Source of the DNA: Polaromonas sp. YR568
Lineage (GTDB): Bacteria > Pseudomonadota > Gammaproteobacteria > Burkholderiales > Burkholderiaceae_C
DNA: 64,000 bases
Reading direction: 5' to 3'
Assembly: GCF_900116715.1 (NCBI RefSeq)
Contig: NZ_FPBM01000007.1
Span: 1 to 64,000 of the forward strand
Made by a program: the position numbers and the translations under genes. Every line of letters begins with the position of its first letter. The stretch's first letter is position 1. A model generated the notes under the pieces. It was not told the DNA's origin. It saw only the letters and a list, made by a program, of their open reading frames with translations, and did not search any database. Of the stretch, positions 18,237 through 27,246 are shown piece after piece.

Positions 18237-18583
18237 TCGCGCGTTCCGGGCCGAAACGACAGCACCGGTGTTTCGGCCTTGCGCCGGGCTTGCCGCTACC
18301 GATATGTTCCGGCTAGCCTCGCTAGCCTCTCTCCTTACTTCAATGTCAGACTGACAATCCCCAGGACTGCCAGGCGGTCGATGCGGGCAATGTGCATCGC
18401 CAGCGGCTTTGCCGCGCCGCACGCCATCCGGTGAATACGGTGCCTGTTCGTGGGACCCGGCAAAATACGGTTTAAATTCATCCGGAACTTGCGGGCATCG
18501 CAGGAATTCCAGATGAGGCCTTGCCCCGGGGTTCGTTTGAAAATTGAGAAGAAAATCGGCCAACACAAGCAGTCAGGACTTTT
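18237..18583. other. Intergenic region, no gene seen
   Basis: 347 bp between the PLD-like gene and xth. It begins with a perfect 9-bp stem (GGCCGAAAC with GTTTCGGCC, 18249-18278), terminator-like but without a T-run. The rest has no convincing open frame. A 77-codon minus-strand frame lacks codon bias and family features. Confidence 0.5.
18249..18278 (+). terminator. Possible terminator hairpin after PLD-like gene
   Basis: GGCCGAAAC and GTTTCGGCC form a perfect 9-bp stem 12 bp past the stop codon. There is no T-tract, so any termination would be weak or Rho-assisted. Confidence 0.35.
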
Positions 18584-19363
18584 ATGAAAATCACCACCTG
18601 GAACGTCAACTCACTCACCGCCCGGTTGCAGCATGTGCTGGACTGGCTGGCGGCCAACCCGGTCGACGTGCTGTGCCTGCAAGAGCTCAAGATGACGGAC
18701 GACAAGTTTCCGCTGGAGGCACTCAAGGCCGCCGGCTATGAAGCCGCCGCCTTCGGCCAGAAAACCTATAACGGCGTGGCCATCCTGTCGCGCTCGCCGC
18801 TGCGTGACGTGGTGAAAAACATCGTGGGTTTTGAAGACGAGCATTCGCGCGTCATCGCCGCCACGGTGGACGGCCCCACAGGCCCCATTCGCGTGCTGAA
18901 CGGCTACTTCGTCAACGGCCAGGAGCCCGGCAGCGAAAAGTTTGCCTACAAGATGCGCTGGCTGGACGGCCTTCAGGCCTATGTGCGCGCCGAGATGGCG
19001 GCCCATCCGCAACTGGTGCTGCTGGGCGACTTCAACATCACGCCGGAAGACCAGGATTCCTACGACCCCGAAGGCCTGCGCGACACCATTCACCACACCA
19101 AGGAAGAGCGCGAGCATTTCCGCCAGCTGGTGGCGCTGGGCCTGACCGACAGCTTTCGCATGTTCGAGCAGCAGCCCAAAAGCTATTCATGGTGGGACTA
19201 CCGCATGCTGGGCTACCAGAAGAACCGCGGTCTGCGTATCGATCACATTCTGGTCAGCGACGCGCTCAAGCCGCAAGTGAAAGGCTGCACCATAGACCGC
19301 GTGCCGCGCAAATGGGAAAAGCCCAGCGACCACGCGCCGGTGACGGTGGAGCTGGGCGCCTGA
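18584..19363 (+). CDS. xth: Exodeoxyribonuclease III
   Basis: 259 residues, typical length. Active-site motifs are all visible: WNVNSL at the N-terminus, LQELK with the metal-binding glutamate E34, LLGDFNI, and SDHAPV with the catalytic histidine. The enzyme cuts at abasic sites and degrades 3' ends in base excision repair. The ATG follows TCAGGACTTTT. A plus-strand single gene, convergent with the DM9-repeat gene. Confidence 0.95.
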   Translation: MKITTWNVNSLTARLQHVLDWLAANPVDVLCLQELKMTDDKFPLEALKAAGYEAAAFGQKTYNGVAILSRSPLRDVVKNIVGFEDEHSRVIAATVDGPTGPIRVLNGYFVNGQEPGSEKFAYKMRWLDGLQAYVRAEMAAHPQLVLLGDFNITPEDQDSYDPEGLRDTIHHTKEEREHFRQLVALGLTDSFRMFEQQPKSYSWWDYRMLGYQKNRGLRIDHILVSDALKPQVKGCTIDRVPRKWEKPSDHAPVTVELGA

Positions 19364-19391
19364 GCGGCCTGATAGACGGCCTGACCAGCTT

Positions 19392-20033
19392 TTAGCGCGA
19401 GCCGAATTCCGGTATGCCGGTCCGCTGCTGTTGCTGCTGCTGGGACGGGAACACCGGCGTGCCCGGCATGTGCCCAAAGGAAGAGTCCATGGGCATGAAA
19501 GCGGGCGGCACAGGTTGATTGTTGGCCGATTGCGACCTGCTGGGCCATGCGAGCACCTGGTAGCTGTGCAAGGAGACGGCACGGCCGCCCCAGCCAATCT
19601 GGCAGACATTGCCCACCAGCTTGCCGGGGTGCATCTCGCCACGGTAATCGGCGCGGCATACCGCCAGTTGCCGACCCGGCTCCTGCCCGCCATAGATCAC
19701 GTTGACCGGCACGGAGCCGTTGGAGCCGCGGACCCAACGGAAGTCGAGAGCATTTCCCGCCAGCACTTCATAAGACGGGATCACGATCTCGCGGTCTCCC
19801 CAGGCGATGTTGCAGTTTCCGGCGATCAGCTTGCCGGGGTGCACACCGTTCTGGTACCAGGCGCGGCAGATTGACATGGGTTTGGTCTGGCTCAGGCTGC
19901 CGTTGACGGCATTGCGCGGGATATTGCCATTGCGTGCAGGAACCCAGCTGCCCTGGGCCGCCGCCAGGAAGGGCACAGCAATTCCACACAGCAGCAAAAC
20001 CCGGTGGACAGGCAAATTCTTCAAGGCAAGCAT
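19392..20033 (-). CDS. Secreted DM9-repeat (DUF3421) protein
   Basis: 213 residues. A signal peptide ends near AAAQG (about residue 27). Two DM9/DUF3421 repeats follow at about 30-92 and 100-162, each with a W-V start, CRA(W/D)Y, HPGKL and a final SYxVLA. The tail is low-complexity with a run of six glutamines. DM9 repeats are best known from animal mannose-binding lectins, so carbohydrate binding is plausible but unproved here. GGAGGGAATC in front of ATG 20033 sets the start. A single gene. Confidence 0.8.
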   Translation of the reverse strand: MLALKNLPVHRVLLLCGIAVPFLAAAQGSWVPARNGNIPRNAVNGSLSQTKPMSICRAWYQNGVHPGKLIAGNCNIAWGDREIVIPSYEVLAGNALDFRWVRGSNGSVPVNVIYGGQEPGRQLAVCRADYRGEMHPGKLVGNVCQIGWGGRAVSLHSYQVLAWPSRSQSANNQPVPPAFMPMDSSFGHMPGTPVFPSQQQQQQRTGIPEFGSR

Positions 20034-20106
20034 GATTCCCTCCAGAAGCAATCGGCGTGAGATACCGGCGCCGATTTTGCCATTCCTCGCCCACCCCCGC
20101 CCAGGC

Positions 20107-20286
20107 TCACTGCGTGTAGCCTATCCCACCCTCGAGGGGGCGGCGCCTGCGGCCCGGCAAAGCCGGTTCCGCGGCACCCCTTGGTTGGCACGCCTTGAAC
20201 TCTTACCCCAGCATGAGCCCCGGAACCGGCTTTGCCGGGCCGTAGGGCGGGCGGCCCCCTCGGGGGCAAGGAGTTACACGCGGTGA
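20107..20286. repeat. Long inverted repeat between ntrC and DM9 gene
   Basis: Two imperfect arms, 20107-20171 and 20221-20286. They contain a perfect 21-bp core (20151-20171 with 20221-20241) and the outer TCACTGCGTGTA/TCACCGCGTGTA pair. The intervening 49 bp are unique. It is close to the 3' end of ntrC and could end transcription. It looks like another dispersed palindrome of the host lineage. Confidence 0.7.
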
Positions 20287-20305
20287 ACGACTGTGGGGGC
20301 CGCGT

Positions 20306-21817
20306 TCACTCCAGGTTCAATTCCTGAATCTTCCGCGTGATGGTATTGCGGCCAATGCCCAGCTTTTGCGCCGCCTCGATGCGGCGCCCGCGGGTGTTGG
20401 CCAGTGCGGTCTGGATCAGTTTGGACTCAAAGCGCCGCGTCAGCACATCCCACACATCGCTGCGCCCGGTGGCCAGCAGAGCCAGGGCTTCGGCTTCGAG
20501 GCCGCTTTCCCAGTTCTGCTCCTGGCCGGTCACGGCGGGCGCGGCAAACTCGGGGGCGTGCACGGGCGGGGCCTTGTCGGCGCTCCCCGCGCTGTCGATG
20601 CGAACAGCCTCCGTTTTGTCTATCAGCGCTGGGGATTTGCCCGGCTCGGGGATCATGCCCAGCACTTCGGGCGGCAGGTCTTTGGGCTCGATCACCTGAG
20701 CCGGAGCCATGACTGTGAGCCAGTGGCAGATGTTTTCAAGCTGGCGCACATTGCCCGGAAAGCCGAAGTTGCTCAGTTGCTGCAGGGCCGTGTCGGAAAT
20801 GCGTTTGGGCTCCACGCCCAGTTGCTTGGCGCTTTGCTGCAGGAAGTGGCGCGTCAGCATGAAGACGTCTTCGCGCCGCTCGCGCAGCGCGGGCAGGCGC
20901 AGGCGGATCACGTTGAGGCGGTGAAACAAGTCCTCGCGGAAGCCGCCTTCCTTGACGCGCTGCTCCAGGTCCTGGTGGGTGGCGGCGATCACACGCACAT
21001 TGGCCTTGACGGCGTTGTGTCCGCCCACGCGGTAGAAGTGTCCGTCGCTCAGCACGCGCAGCAGCCGCGTCTGCAAGTCAAAGGGCATGTCGCCGATTTC
21101 GTCGAGAAACAGCGTGCCGCCTTCGGCCTGCTCAAAGCGGCCGCGCCGCATGGTCTGCGCACCGGTAAAGGCGCCGCGCTCATGGCCGAAGAGTTCGCTC
21201 TCAAGCAAGTCCTTGGGGATGGCCGCGGTGTTGATCGCCACAAAAGGCCCATTCGCGCGCGGCGAATGTTTGTGCAGCGCGCGCGCCACCAGCTCTTTGC
21301 CCGAGCCGGACTCGCCGGTGATCATCACCGTCACCATGCTCTGGCTCAAACGCCCGATGGCGCGGAAGACGTCTTGCATGGCCGGCGCCTGGCCCAGCAT
21401 TTCGGGCGCGGCGGCCATACGCTCTTCGGCCACTTCCTCGCGCTGGCTTTCTTCAACCGCGCGGCGGATCAGTTCCACCGCTTTGGGCAAATCAAAAGGC
21501 TTGGGCAGGTATTCAAAAGCGCCGCCCTGAAAGGCCGACACGGCGCTGTCCAGGTCCGAGAAAGCCGTCATGATGATGACGGGCAGGCCGGGGAGCTTTT
21601 CCTTGACCTTCTCCAGCAAATCCAGGCCCGAGCCGCCAGGCATGCGGATATCGCTCACCAGGATTTGCGGGCCATCGTCTTCCGTCGCGTTTTCGAGCGC
21701 AGAAAGAACTTCACGGGGGTTGGTAAAACTGCGCGTAGGAAGGTCCTCGCGGAGCAGGGCCTTTTCCAGAACAAACCGGATGGACTGGTCATCATCAACG
21801 ATCCAGATCGGTTTCAT
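20306..21817 (-). CDS. ntrC: Nitrogen regulator NtrC
   Basis: 503 residues in three domains. The receiver has D8-D10 and the phosphorylated D56 in VSDIRMPGG. The sigma-54 AAA+ domain (about 145-380) has Walker A GESGSGKE and the sigma-54 contact loop GAFTGA. The C-terminal Fis-type helix-turn-helix ends AQKLGIGRNTITRKIQELNLE. It activates sigma-54 promoters under nitrogen limitation after phosphorylation by NtrB, and is expected to bind the boxes upstream of glnA. It lies 94 bp downstream of ntrB on the same strand. Confidence 0.95.
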   Translation of the reverse strand: MKPIWIVDDDQSIRFVLEKALLREDLPTRSFTNPREVLSALENATEDDGPQILVSDIRMPGGSGLDLLEKVKEKLPGLPVIIMTAFSDLDSAVSAFQGGAFEYLPKPFDLPKAVELIRRAVEESQREEVAEERMAAAPEMLGQAPAMQDVFRAIGRLSQSMVTVMITGESGSGKELVARALHKHSPRANGPFVAINTAAIPKDLLESELFGHERGAFTGAQTMRRGRFEQAEGGTLFLDEIGDMPFDLQTRLLRVLSDGHFYRVGGHNAVKANVRVIAATHQDLEQRVKEGGFREDLFHRLNVIRLRLPALRERREDVFMLTRHFLQQSAKQLGVEPKRISDTALQQLSNFGFPGNVRQLENICHWLTVMAPAQVIEPKDLPPEVLGMIPEPGKSPALIDKTEAVRIDSAGSADKAPPVHAPEFAAPAVTGQEQNWESGLEAEALALLATGRSDVWDVLTRRFESKLIQTALANTRGRRIEAAQKLGIGRNTITRKIQELNLE

Positions 21818-21911
21818 GTATGCAGTCCCTTTTTTCGTGCTTTCAGCGCAGGGCTCTTTTGAAGCCCTTCGCGCCGATCGCGTTATGTATCAGTCATGGA
21901 GGAGACACATT

Positions 21912-23018
21912 TCAAGGCAGCGGTATGAGCAGCTTGAAATCTGTACGGCCCGGCACACTGTCGCACTCAATCAAACCGTGGTGTTGCTGGACAAAAGTTT
22001 GCGCCAATGTCAGCCCCAGCCCCGAACCGCCCTCACGCCCCGAGACCAGGGGATAGAAGATTCGGTCTTTGATGGAGTCCGGCACACCCGGTCCATTGTC
22101 GATAACATGCAATTCCAGTGCCAAGCGATAGCGCTGCTTGCCAAAAGTTACCTGCCTGGCGATTCGCGTCCTGAAAGTGATCTGCGCATTGCCCGCCGCG
22201 ATGCGTTCCGCCAGCGCCTGTGCGGCGTTGTGGGCGATGTTCAGCACCGCCTGGATGAGTTGCTCGCGGTCGCCGCGGAAGTCGGGAATCGAGATGTCGT
22301 AATCCCGCGTGACCTTCAGGCCTTTGGGGAACTCCGCCAGGATCAGCGAGCGCACACGCTCACACACTTCGTGGATATTCACGTCGCCCACCAGGTGCGG
22401 CCGGCGGTGCGGCGCCAGCAGGCGGTCCACCAGCGTCTGCAGGCGGTCCGCCTCATGGATGATGACCTGGGTGTATTCCGTCAGATCCTTGCCGATTTCC
22501 ATCTGCAGCAGCTGCGCCGCGCCGCGGATGCCGCCCAGCGGGTTTTTGATCTCGTGGGCCAGGTTGCGGATCAGCTCCTTGTTGGCCTGCGCCTGGTCGA
22601 TCAGGCGCTCTTCCCGCTCCTGCTTGGCCTGCTGCTCCAGAGGCAGCAGCTCCACAATCGCTTCGCCTGGCGTGTCGGTTTGCGCCACCACCACGTGGAC
22701 CGGCAGGGGCTCATGGTTCAGGCGCCGCAGCCAGGCGTCGTAGCGTAGGGCCGCGAATTCATTGCTGCCAGCGCCTTCCAGCGCGTTTTGCAGAATCAGC
22801 GGCTCAGTGAAGCAGTCGGGGAGTTGCGAGCCCTCAATGGTTCGCCGGGAGGTGCCCAGGGCGTCTTCGAGGGCGGCATTGGCAAACACCACCGTGCCGT
22901 TGGTGCGCACCACGGCCACCAGCGTGGCCAGCAGGTCAAACGCCTGGAAGCGGGGGATCCCGGAAACCGGGACGGAAGATAGCGCGGTGCGGATGGAGGG
23001 CTTGTTCAAGCCATCCAT
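21912..23018 (-). CDS. ntrB: Nitrogen sensor kinase NtrB
   Basis: 368 residues, soluble. The N-terminal PAS domain (about 22-130) is followed by the dimerisation/phosphoacceptor helix with H155 in NLAHEIKNPLGG, and by the ATPase domain with VIDNGPGVPD and GLGLTLAQTF. It phosphorylates and dephosphorylates NtrC under control of PII. It sits between a DUF4124 gene and ntrC, all on the minus strand behind glnA. Confidence 0.94.
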   Translation of the reverse strand: MDGLNKPSIRTALSSVPVSGIPRFQAFDLLATLVAVVRTNGTVVFANAALEDALGTSRRTIEGSQLPDCFTEPLILQNALEGAGSNEFAALRYDAWLRRLNHEPLPVHVVVAQTDTPGEAIVELLPLEQQAKQEREERLIDQAQANKELIRNLAHEIKNPLGGIRGAAQLLQMEIGKDLTEYTQVIIHEADRLQTLVDRLLAPHRRPHLVGDVNIHEVCERVRSLILAEFPKGLKVTRDYDISIPDFRGDREQLIQAVLNIAHNAAQALAERIAAGNAQITFRTRIARQVTFGKQRYRLALELHVIDNGPGVPDSIKDRIFYPLVSGREGGSGLGLTLAQTFVQQHHGLIECDSVPGRTDFKLLIPLP

Positions 23019-23058
23019 TTTGACCCAGAAGCCGCCAAAGCAGGCTTACAGCCGGTGT

Positions 23059-23586
23059 CTAGTTGGTCGAAGTAGGCGCAGGCAGGCGCGAAATCTCGCG
23101 CTTGAGGCCCGCAATGTCGCTCTGGTTGCGGGTGATGTTGTCTTTGAGCTCAGCCACGCGGTCCAGGTAGCGCTGGTGGTTGCGGCCTTCAATGCCCTGC
23201 TTGTCAGGCTCGCCGTTGTTGTACTCTTTTTGCTGCTCCGCCAGCTTGGCTTCAGCTTTTTTCAGCTCGGCTTCCAGGATGGCGCGGGAATCGCTGTCAC
23301 GGGCGCGCTGCACAGGGTCGCTGCTGACGGGGCCGCCTGCGGCCACCCGGACCGGTGCCGTCGGCGTCGCCGTTGCCGCCCTGACGGCCGGCGAAGTCTG
23401 CACCACGGTGACATTGCCGCCGGAGACCAGCTTGCAGTTGCGCTGCTGCGCCTCTTTGGTGTTGTTGATGTATTCGGGCGCCGCGCCGCCGGCGCCGACA
23501 CAGCGGTAAACCTGCTGCGCCCATGCAGCACTCCCCGTGCCGGCCAGCAGCAAGGTCAGGGCAGAAAGCAAAAAGGTGTGTTTCAT
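23059..23586 (-). CDS. DUF4124-like periplasmic protein
   Basis: 175 residues. A clear signal peptide ends at AWA-QQ (about residue 23). A short DUF4124-like segment follows (VYRCVGAGGAAPEYINN), then a charged helical stretch (about 98-165) rich in Glu/Lys that may form a coiled coil. GGGAG before ATG 23586 sets the start. It lies between the glnA terminator and ntrB, so it may share a promoter with ntrBC. Function unknown. Confidence 0.8.
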   Translation of the reverse strand: MKHTFLLSALTLLLAGTGSAAWAQQVYRCVGAGGAAPEYINNTKEAQQRNCKLVSGGNVTVVQTSPAVRAATATPTAPVRVAAGGPVSSDPVQRARDSDSRAILEAELKKAEAKLAEQQKEYNNGEPDKQGIEGRNHQRYLDRVAELKDNITRNQSDIAGLKREISRLPAPTSTN

Positions 23587-23685
23587 AGGGAACTCCCAGT
23601 GCCGTTGAAGGCTAGGACGGTCTATCAGTATGCGGCAAAGCGGCCAAATTACAAAGCCAGCAGACCCACAACCCGCCGGGGCAAT

Positions 23686-23715
23686 AAAAAAGGACGGCCT
23701 TGGCCGTCCCTTTTT
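23686..23715 (-). terminator. Rho-independent terminator behind glnA
   Basis: GGACGGCC-TT-GGCCGTCC forms a perfect 8-bp stem flanked by A-run and T-run, so it can work on either strand. On the minus strand it lies 50 bp past the glnA stop. It separates glnA from the downstream DUF4124-ntrBC genes, which would therefore depend on read-through or on their own promoter. Confidence 0.85.
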
Positions 23716-23764
23716 GACCACACACACCCGAAACGGGCGTGTATGTGATTGAGCGCTTACTTGC

Positions 23765-25180
23765 TTACAGCGAGTAGTACATGTCGTACTCGACCGGGTG
23801 CGGTGCCATGCGGAAACGCGTGACTTCGCCCATCTTCAGCTCGATGTAGGCGTCGAGCATGGAGTCGGTGAACACGCCACCCTTGGTCAGGAAGCCGCGG
23901 TCCTTGTCCAGGTATTCCAGCGCCTGGTCCAGGCTGTGGCAGACGGTTGGGACTTTTGCGTCCTCTTCCGGCGGCAGGTGGTACAGGTCCTTCGTGGCGG
24001 CTTCGCCCGGATGGATCTTGTTTTCCACGCCATCCAGGCCGGCCATCATCAGCGCCGAGAAGCACAGGTATGGGTTGGCCGATGGATCGGGGAAACGCGC
24101 TTCGATGCGGCGGCCCTTCGGGTTTGCCACGAACGGAATACGGATCGAGGCCGAGCGATTGCGCGAGCTGTAAGCTAGCTTCACCGGGGCTTCAAAGCCT
24201 GGCACCAGGCGCTTGTAGCTGTTGGTGCCGGGGTTGGTGATGGCGTTCAGGGCACGGGCGTGCTTGATGATGCCGCCGATGTAGTGCAGCGCGAAGTCTG
24301 AGAGGCCCGCATAGCCGTCGCCGGCGAACAGGTTCTTGCCGTCTTTCCAGATCGACTGGTGCACGTGCATGCCGGAGCCGTTGTCGCCGGCGTAGGGCTT
24401 GGGCATGAAGGTGGCGGTCTTGCCGTAGGCGTTGGCCACGTTCCAGACCACGTACTTGAGGACCTGCGTCCAGTCGGCGCGCTGAACCAGCGTGCTGAAC
24501 TTGGTGCCGATTTCGTTCTGGCCGGCGCCGGCCACTTCGTGGTGGAACACTTCGACGGGGATGCCCAGCGATTCGAGGATCAGGGACATCTCGGCGCGCA
24601 TGTCCTGCGTGCTGTCGACCGGAGGGACGGGGAAGTAGCCGCCCTTAACGGTGGGACGGTGGCCGCGGTTGCCGCCTTCGAGCTGCTTGCCGCTGTTCCA
24701 GGGAGCTTCGTACTCGTCGATCGCGAAGTGCACGTTGCCGGGCTCGTTGCTCCAGCGCACGCCGTCAAAGATGAAGAATTCGGGTTCTGGGCCGAAGTAG
24801 GCGGTGTCGCCCAGGCCGGAAGCCTTCAGGTAGGCTTCAGCGCGCTGCGCGATGGAGCGCGGGTCGCGGTCATAGGCCTTGCCGTCGCTGGGCTCGACCA
24901 CGACGCACTGCAGGAACAGCGTGGTTTCTTCGAAGAAGGGGTCGATGTTGGCGGTGTTCGGGTCGGGCATGAGCTGCATGTCCGAAGCCTCGATACCCTT
25001 CCAGCCCGCGATGGACGAACCGTCGAAAGCGTGGCCTGCCGTGAATTTGTCTTCGTCAAAGTGGGACACGGGCACGGTGACGTGCTGCTCTTTGCCCCGG
25101 GTGTCGGTGAAACGGAAGTCAACGAACTTGACTTCGTTTTCCTTGACCATTTTCATGACGTCTGCGACGGTCTTTGCCAT
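23765..25180 (-). CDS. glnA: Glutamine synthetase type I
   Basis: 471 residues, the standard GSI-beta length. Visible motifs are the N-terminal beta-grasp domain, FDGSSIAGW, the metal/substrate [12 protein letters not shown], the ATP loop [16 protein letters not shown], and DLYHLPPEE with the adenylylation tyrosine near residue 400. It makes glutamine from glutamate and ammonia. The start was placed at ATG 25180 behind AGGAG; the TTG just before it is not needed. Regulation by sigma-54/NtrC is strongly indicated upstream (25235-25414). Confidence 0.97.
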   Translation of the reverse strand: MAKTVADVMKMVKENEVKFVDFRFTDTRGKEQHVTVPVSHFDEDKFTAGHAFDGSSIAGWKGIEASDMQLMPDPNTANIDPFFEETTLFLQCVVVEPSDGKAYDRDPRSIAQRAEAYLKASGLGDTAYFGPEPEFFIFDGVRWSNEPGNVHFAIDEYEAPWNSGKQLEGGNRGHRPTVKGGYFPVPPVDSTQDMRAEMSLILESLGIPVEVFHHEVAGAGQNEIGTKFSTLVQRADWTQVLKYVVWNVANAYGKTATFMPKPYAGDNGSGMHVHQSIWKDGKNLFAGDGYAGLSDFALHYIGGIIKHARALNAITNPGTNSYKRLVPGFEAPVKLAYSSRNRSASIRIPFVANPKGRRIEARFPDPSANPYLCFSALMMAGLDGVENKIHPGEAATKDLYHLPPEEDAKVPTVCHSLDQALEYLDKDRGFLTKGGVFTDSMLDAYIELKMGEVTRFRMAPHPVEYDMYYSL

Positions 25181-25234
25181 CAAAATCTCCTGTTGCTGGA
25201 TGGGTGGTTGAAAATTCTCTTCGGGCCTGTTGAA

Positions 25235-25251
25235 TGCACTTTTTGTGCCAA
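25235..25251 (-). promoter_or_regulatory. Sigma-54 promoter of glnA
   Basis: Minus-strand TTGGCACAAAAAGTGCA matches the -24/-12 consensus, with GG and GC exactly 12 bp apart. It lies 55 bp upstream of the glnA ATG. The predicted transcription start is near 25224. Confidence 0.88.
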
Positions 25252-25370
25252 AGCCATTAGCAGTTCGGGATCGGTTCAGATTTCTGCCAAGCCTCGGATT
25301 GTGCCGTTATCTGGCTTCAGTTCCCGCCTTTGGCAGGCTGAAACTGCAAAAAACACGCTGCCGTAACGAA

Positions 25371-25387
25371 TGCACCATTTAAGTGCG
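25371..25387. promoter_or_regulatory. NtrC binding site 1 (weaker)
   Basis: TGCACCATTTAAGTGCG agrees with the TGCAC-N5-GTGCA dyad except in two right-half positions. Its centre is about 155 bp upstream of the predicted glnA start, a usual enhancer distance. Confidence 0.65.
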
Positions 25388-25397
25388 TTGTGCAAAC

Positions 25398-25414
25398 TGC
25401 ACCGATAAGGTGCA
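25398..25414. promoter_or_regulatory. NtrC binding site 2 (perfect dyad)
   Basis: TGCACCGATAAGGTGCA is a perfect match to the NtrC dyad. It is spaced 27 bp centre-to-centre from site 1, which is about two and a half helical turns. It ends 6 bp before the stop codon of the neighbouring MoCF-domain gene. Confidence 0.88.
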
Positions 25415-25419
25415 AAAAC

Positions 25420-26244
25420 TCAACGCACCAATTCGGGGCCAAATTTGAGGTCGAATTTATGCAGCCCGGCCAGCATGGCCGGATAGGCCAGATTGACCGC
25501 TTCGGGCGCCCCTTTGACGCCCAGCTCAATATGACGGCCATATTCGGGGTGGTCCACGCTGGGCAGGCTGAACACTTTCACGCCCGCATGCGCCGCTTCA
25601 ATATCGAGCATCAGCGGCGTGAGCATGGCCTCCATGGACCCAAAAATGATCACCGACTTTTCGGTGTGAGGCGACTTTTGGTGCAGATGGGCGTACTGGT
25701 TATCAAGCACCCATTCGATCATCGGCCAGGCCATGACGGGAAAGCCGGGAACGAAGTGAACCGCCCCCTGCCCCGCCCGGCAAGTGAAGCCCGGGATCTT
25801 GTTGTACGGGTTGGGAATGATCTCCGCGCCGGCTGGAAACACGCCCATGTTCAGGCGGTGGATGTTGTCGTCGCGGTCGGGCTCATAAGGTGTGCCCTGC
25901 TCTTTGGCCACGTCGGCCATGCGCTCCAGGATCAGTGTTTTGGCCGTGGGGTGCAGCGCCAGCTCAAGGCCCAGCGCCTTGGCGGCGCACTGGCGGGTGT
26001 GGTCGTCAGGCGTGGCGCCAATGCCTCCGCAGGAGAACACCACATCGCCGCTTTCACGCGCTGCCGCGAATGCGCGCGCCAGCGTGGCCGTGATGCGCGC
26101 CGGGTCGTCGCCCACATAGTCGGCATAAGCCAGTGGCAGGCCGCGTGCGCCCAGCAGCTCGATGGCTTTGGGCATGTGTTTGTCGGCACGCTTGCCCGAG
26201 AGGATTTCGTCGCCGACGATGATGAGGCCGAAGTGGGGTGTCAT
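25420..26244 (-). CDS. Molybdopterin-binding (CinA N-terminal-like) protein
   Basis: About 274 residues with one MoCF/CinA N-terminal domain: LIIVGDEILSGKRAD at the start and FSCGGIGATPDDHTR near residue 75. It lacks the C-terminal nicotinamide-deamidase domain of full CinA. The family is linked to pyridine-nucleotide pyrophosphatase activity, which is only a possibility here. ATG 26244 is preferred over a TTG at 26259. It follows the EI24 gene by 11 bp and is the gene next to the glnA control region. Confidence 0.8.
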   Translation of the reverse strand: MTPHFGLIIVGDEILSGKRADKHMPKAIELLGARGLPLAYADYVGDDPARITATLARAFAAARESGDVVFSCGGIGATPDDHTRQCAAKALGLELALHPTAKTLILERMADVAKEQGTPYEPDRDDNIHRLNMGVFPAGAEIIPNPYNKIPGFTCRAGQGAVHFVPGFPVMAWPMIEWVLDNQYAHLHQKSPHTEKSVIIFGSMEAMLTPLMLDIEAAHAGVKVFSLPSVDHPEYGRHIELGVKGAPEAVNLAYPAMLAGLHKFDLKFGPELVR

Positions 26245-26255
26245 GTTGTGCAGGT

Positions 26256-27185
26256 TCAAGGCAGGGGTAAATCGGGCTTGCCGCCCAGCGTGCCGAAACT
26301 GGGCGCGGGCCCCGGCAAGGCTTCGGGCGCCAGCTCGGCGGCCATGGAGGTGACGGCCTGCTGCGCCAGCGGGTCGGGCGCGAGGGCATTGTTCTTTTTG
26401 CGCAACTGCTCCAGCGCGGCCAGCGTGTAATGGGCAAACCAGAGCGAGGAAAACGCGAACACCAGCGTGTAAATCCAGATCGCCACCGGCACCAGGATGG
26501 GCGCCATGGCGACAAACATCGCGCCCGAAGCCCAGATCAGGCTGGGTGCGGCGCCCAGGTAGCCGCTGATCACGCCGATGGCCAGCAGCGGCGCGCGGTG
26601 TTCCTTGAAAATCTGGCGCCGCTCTTCACTGCTGGCGTGGTCGACCAGCGAGTCGTAGGACATGACACGGTAAGTAAGCCAGCCCCAGATCAGCGGCGGC
26701 AGCACCAGAATCAGCGGCGGGATCAACCACAGTGGAATCGACACGATGAGCGCGAGCACCGCCAGCGAGGTCGAGCCCAGCGACCAGAACAGGCTGGCCA
26801 CCATGGAGCCGCCCTGCTTGCGTTCGAGTTGCGGAAAACGCCGCTCGGCTACCAGCGCCACCATGGCCGGCGTCATGAGGATGGCCACAAACAGCAGCGC
26901 GACGATCACGATCACCGGAATCGCCATAAAGAGCAGCAGCGCGGGCGCCAGCACCATGCGCAGGCCGCCCAGGCCCAGGCCTTCGAGCCAGCGGACCATG
27001 GTGTTGACGAGTTCGTAGCTGCCGAGCTGCGAGCGGATCGCTTCAACCGCATCGCTCCAGAAGAAGTAGCCCAGGCCGAGTGAGATCACCACCATGATGA
27101 TCAGCGGCAGCACCGACAAGGCAATAACCCGTGGGTGGAGGCAGTACATCGCGGCGCGCCAGAAGGCGTCAAGAAGTTTGCTCAT
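26256..27185 (-). CDS. EI24/CysZ-like membrane protein
   Basis: 309 residues with about six hydrophobic segments, among them VIALSVLPLIIMVVISLGLG, and the EI24-family VMSYDSLVDHASSEERRQIFKEHR loop. The bacterial relative CysZ imports sulfate, but there are no sulfur genes beside this one, so transport specificity is open. The proline-rich cytoplasmic tail (about 280-309) is variable. It is probably co-transcribed with the MoCF-domain gene. Confidence 0.8.
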   Translation of the reverse strand: MSKLLDAFWRAAMYCLHPRVIALSVLPLIIMVVISLGLGYFFWSDAVEAIRSQLGSYELVNTMVRWLEGLGLGGLRMVLAPALLLFMAIPVIVIVALLFVAILMTPAMVALVAERRFPQLERKQGGSMVASLFWSLGSTSLAVLALIVSIPLWLIPPLILVLPPLIWGWLTYRVMSYDSLVDHASSEERRQIFKEHRAPLLAIGVISGYLGAAPSLIWASGAMFVAMAPILVPVAIWIYTLVFAFSSLWFAHYTLAALEQLRKKNNALAPDPLAQQAVTSMAAELAPEALPGPAPSFGTLGGKPDLPLP

Positions 27186-27246
27186 AAAACACAGGATAAC
27201 GCGAAAGGATGACCTGGGGCCTGCGGAGCCCCGCCTTCAGGAAAGC

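Noticed and set aside
16392-18566. 724-codon open frame opposite the PLD-like gene
   Set aside because: Antisense shadow caused by GC-rich third positions of a supported gene.
20366-21862. 498-codon plus-strand frame opposite ntrC
   Set aside because: His/Gln/Ala-biased shadow of ntrC.
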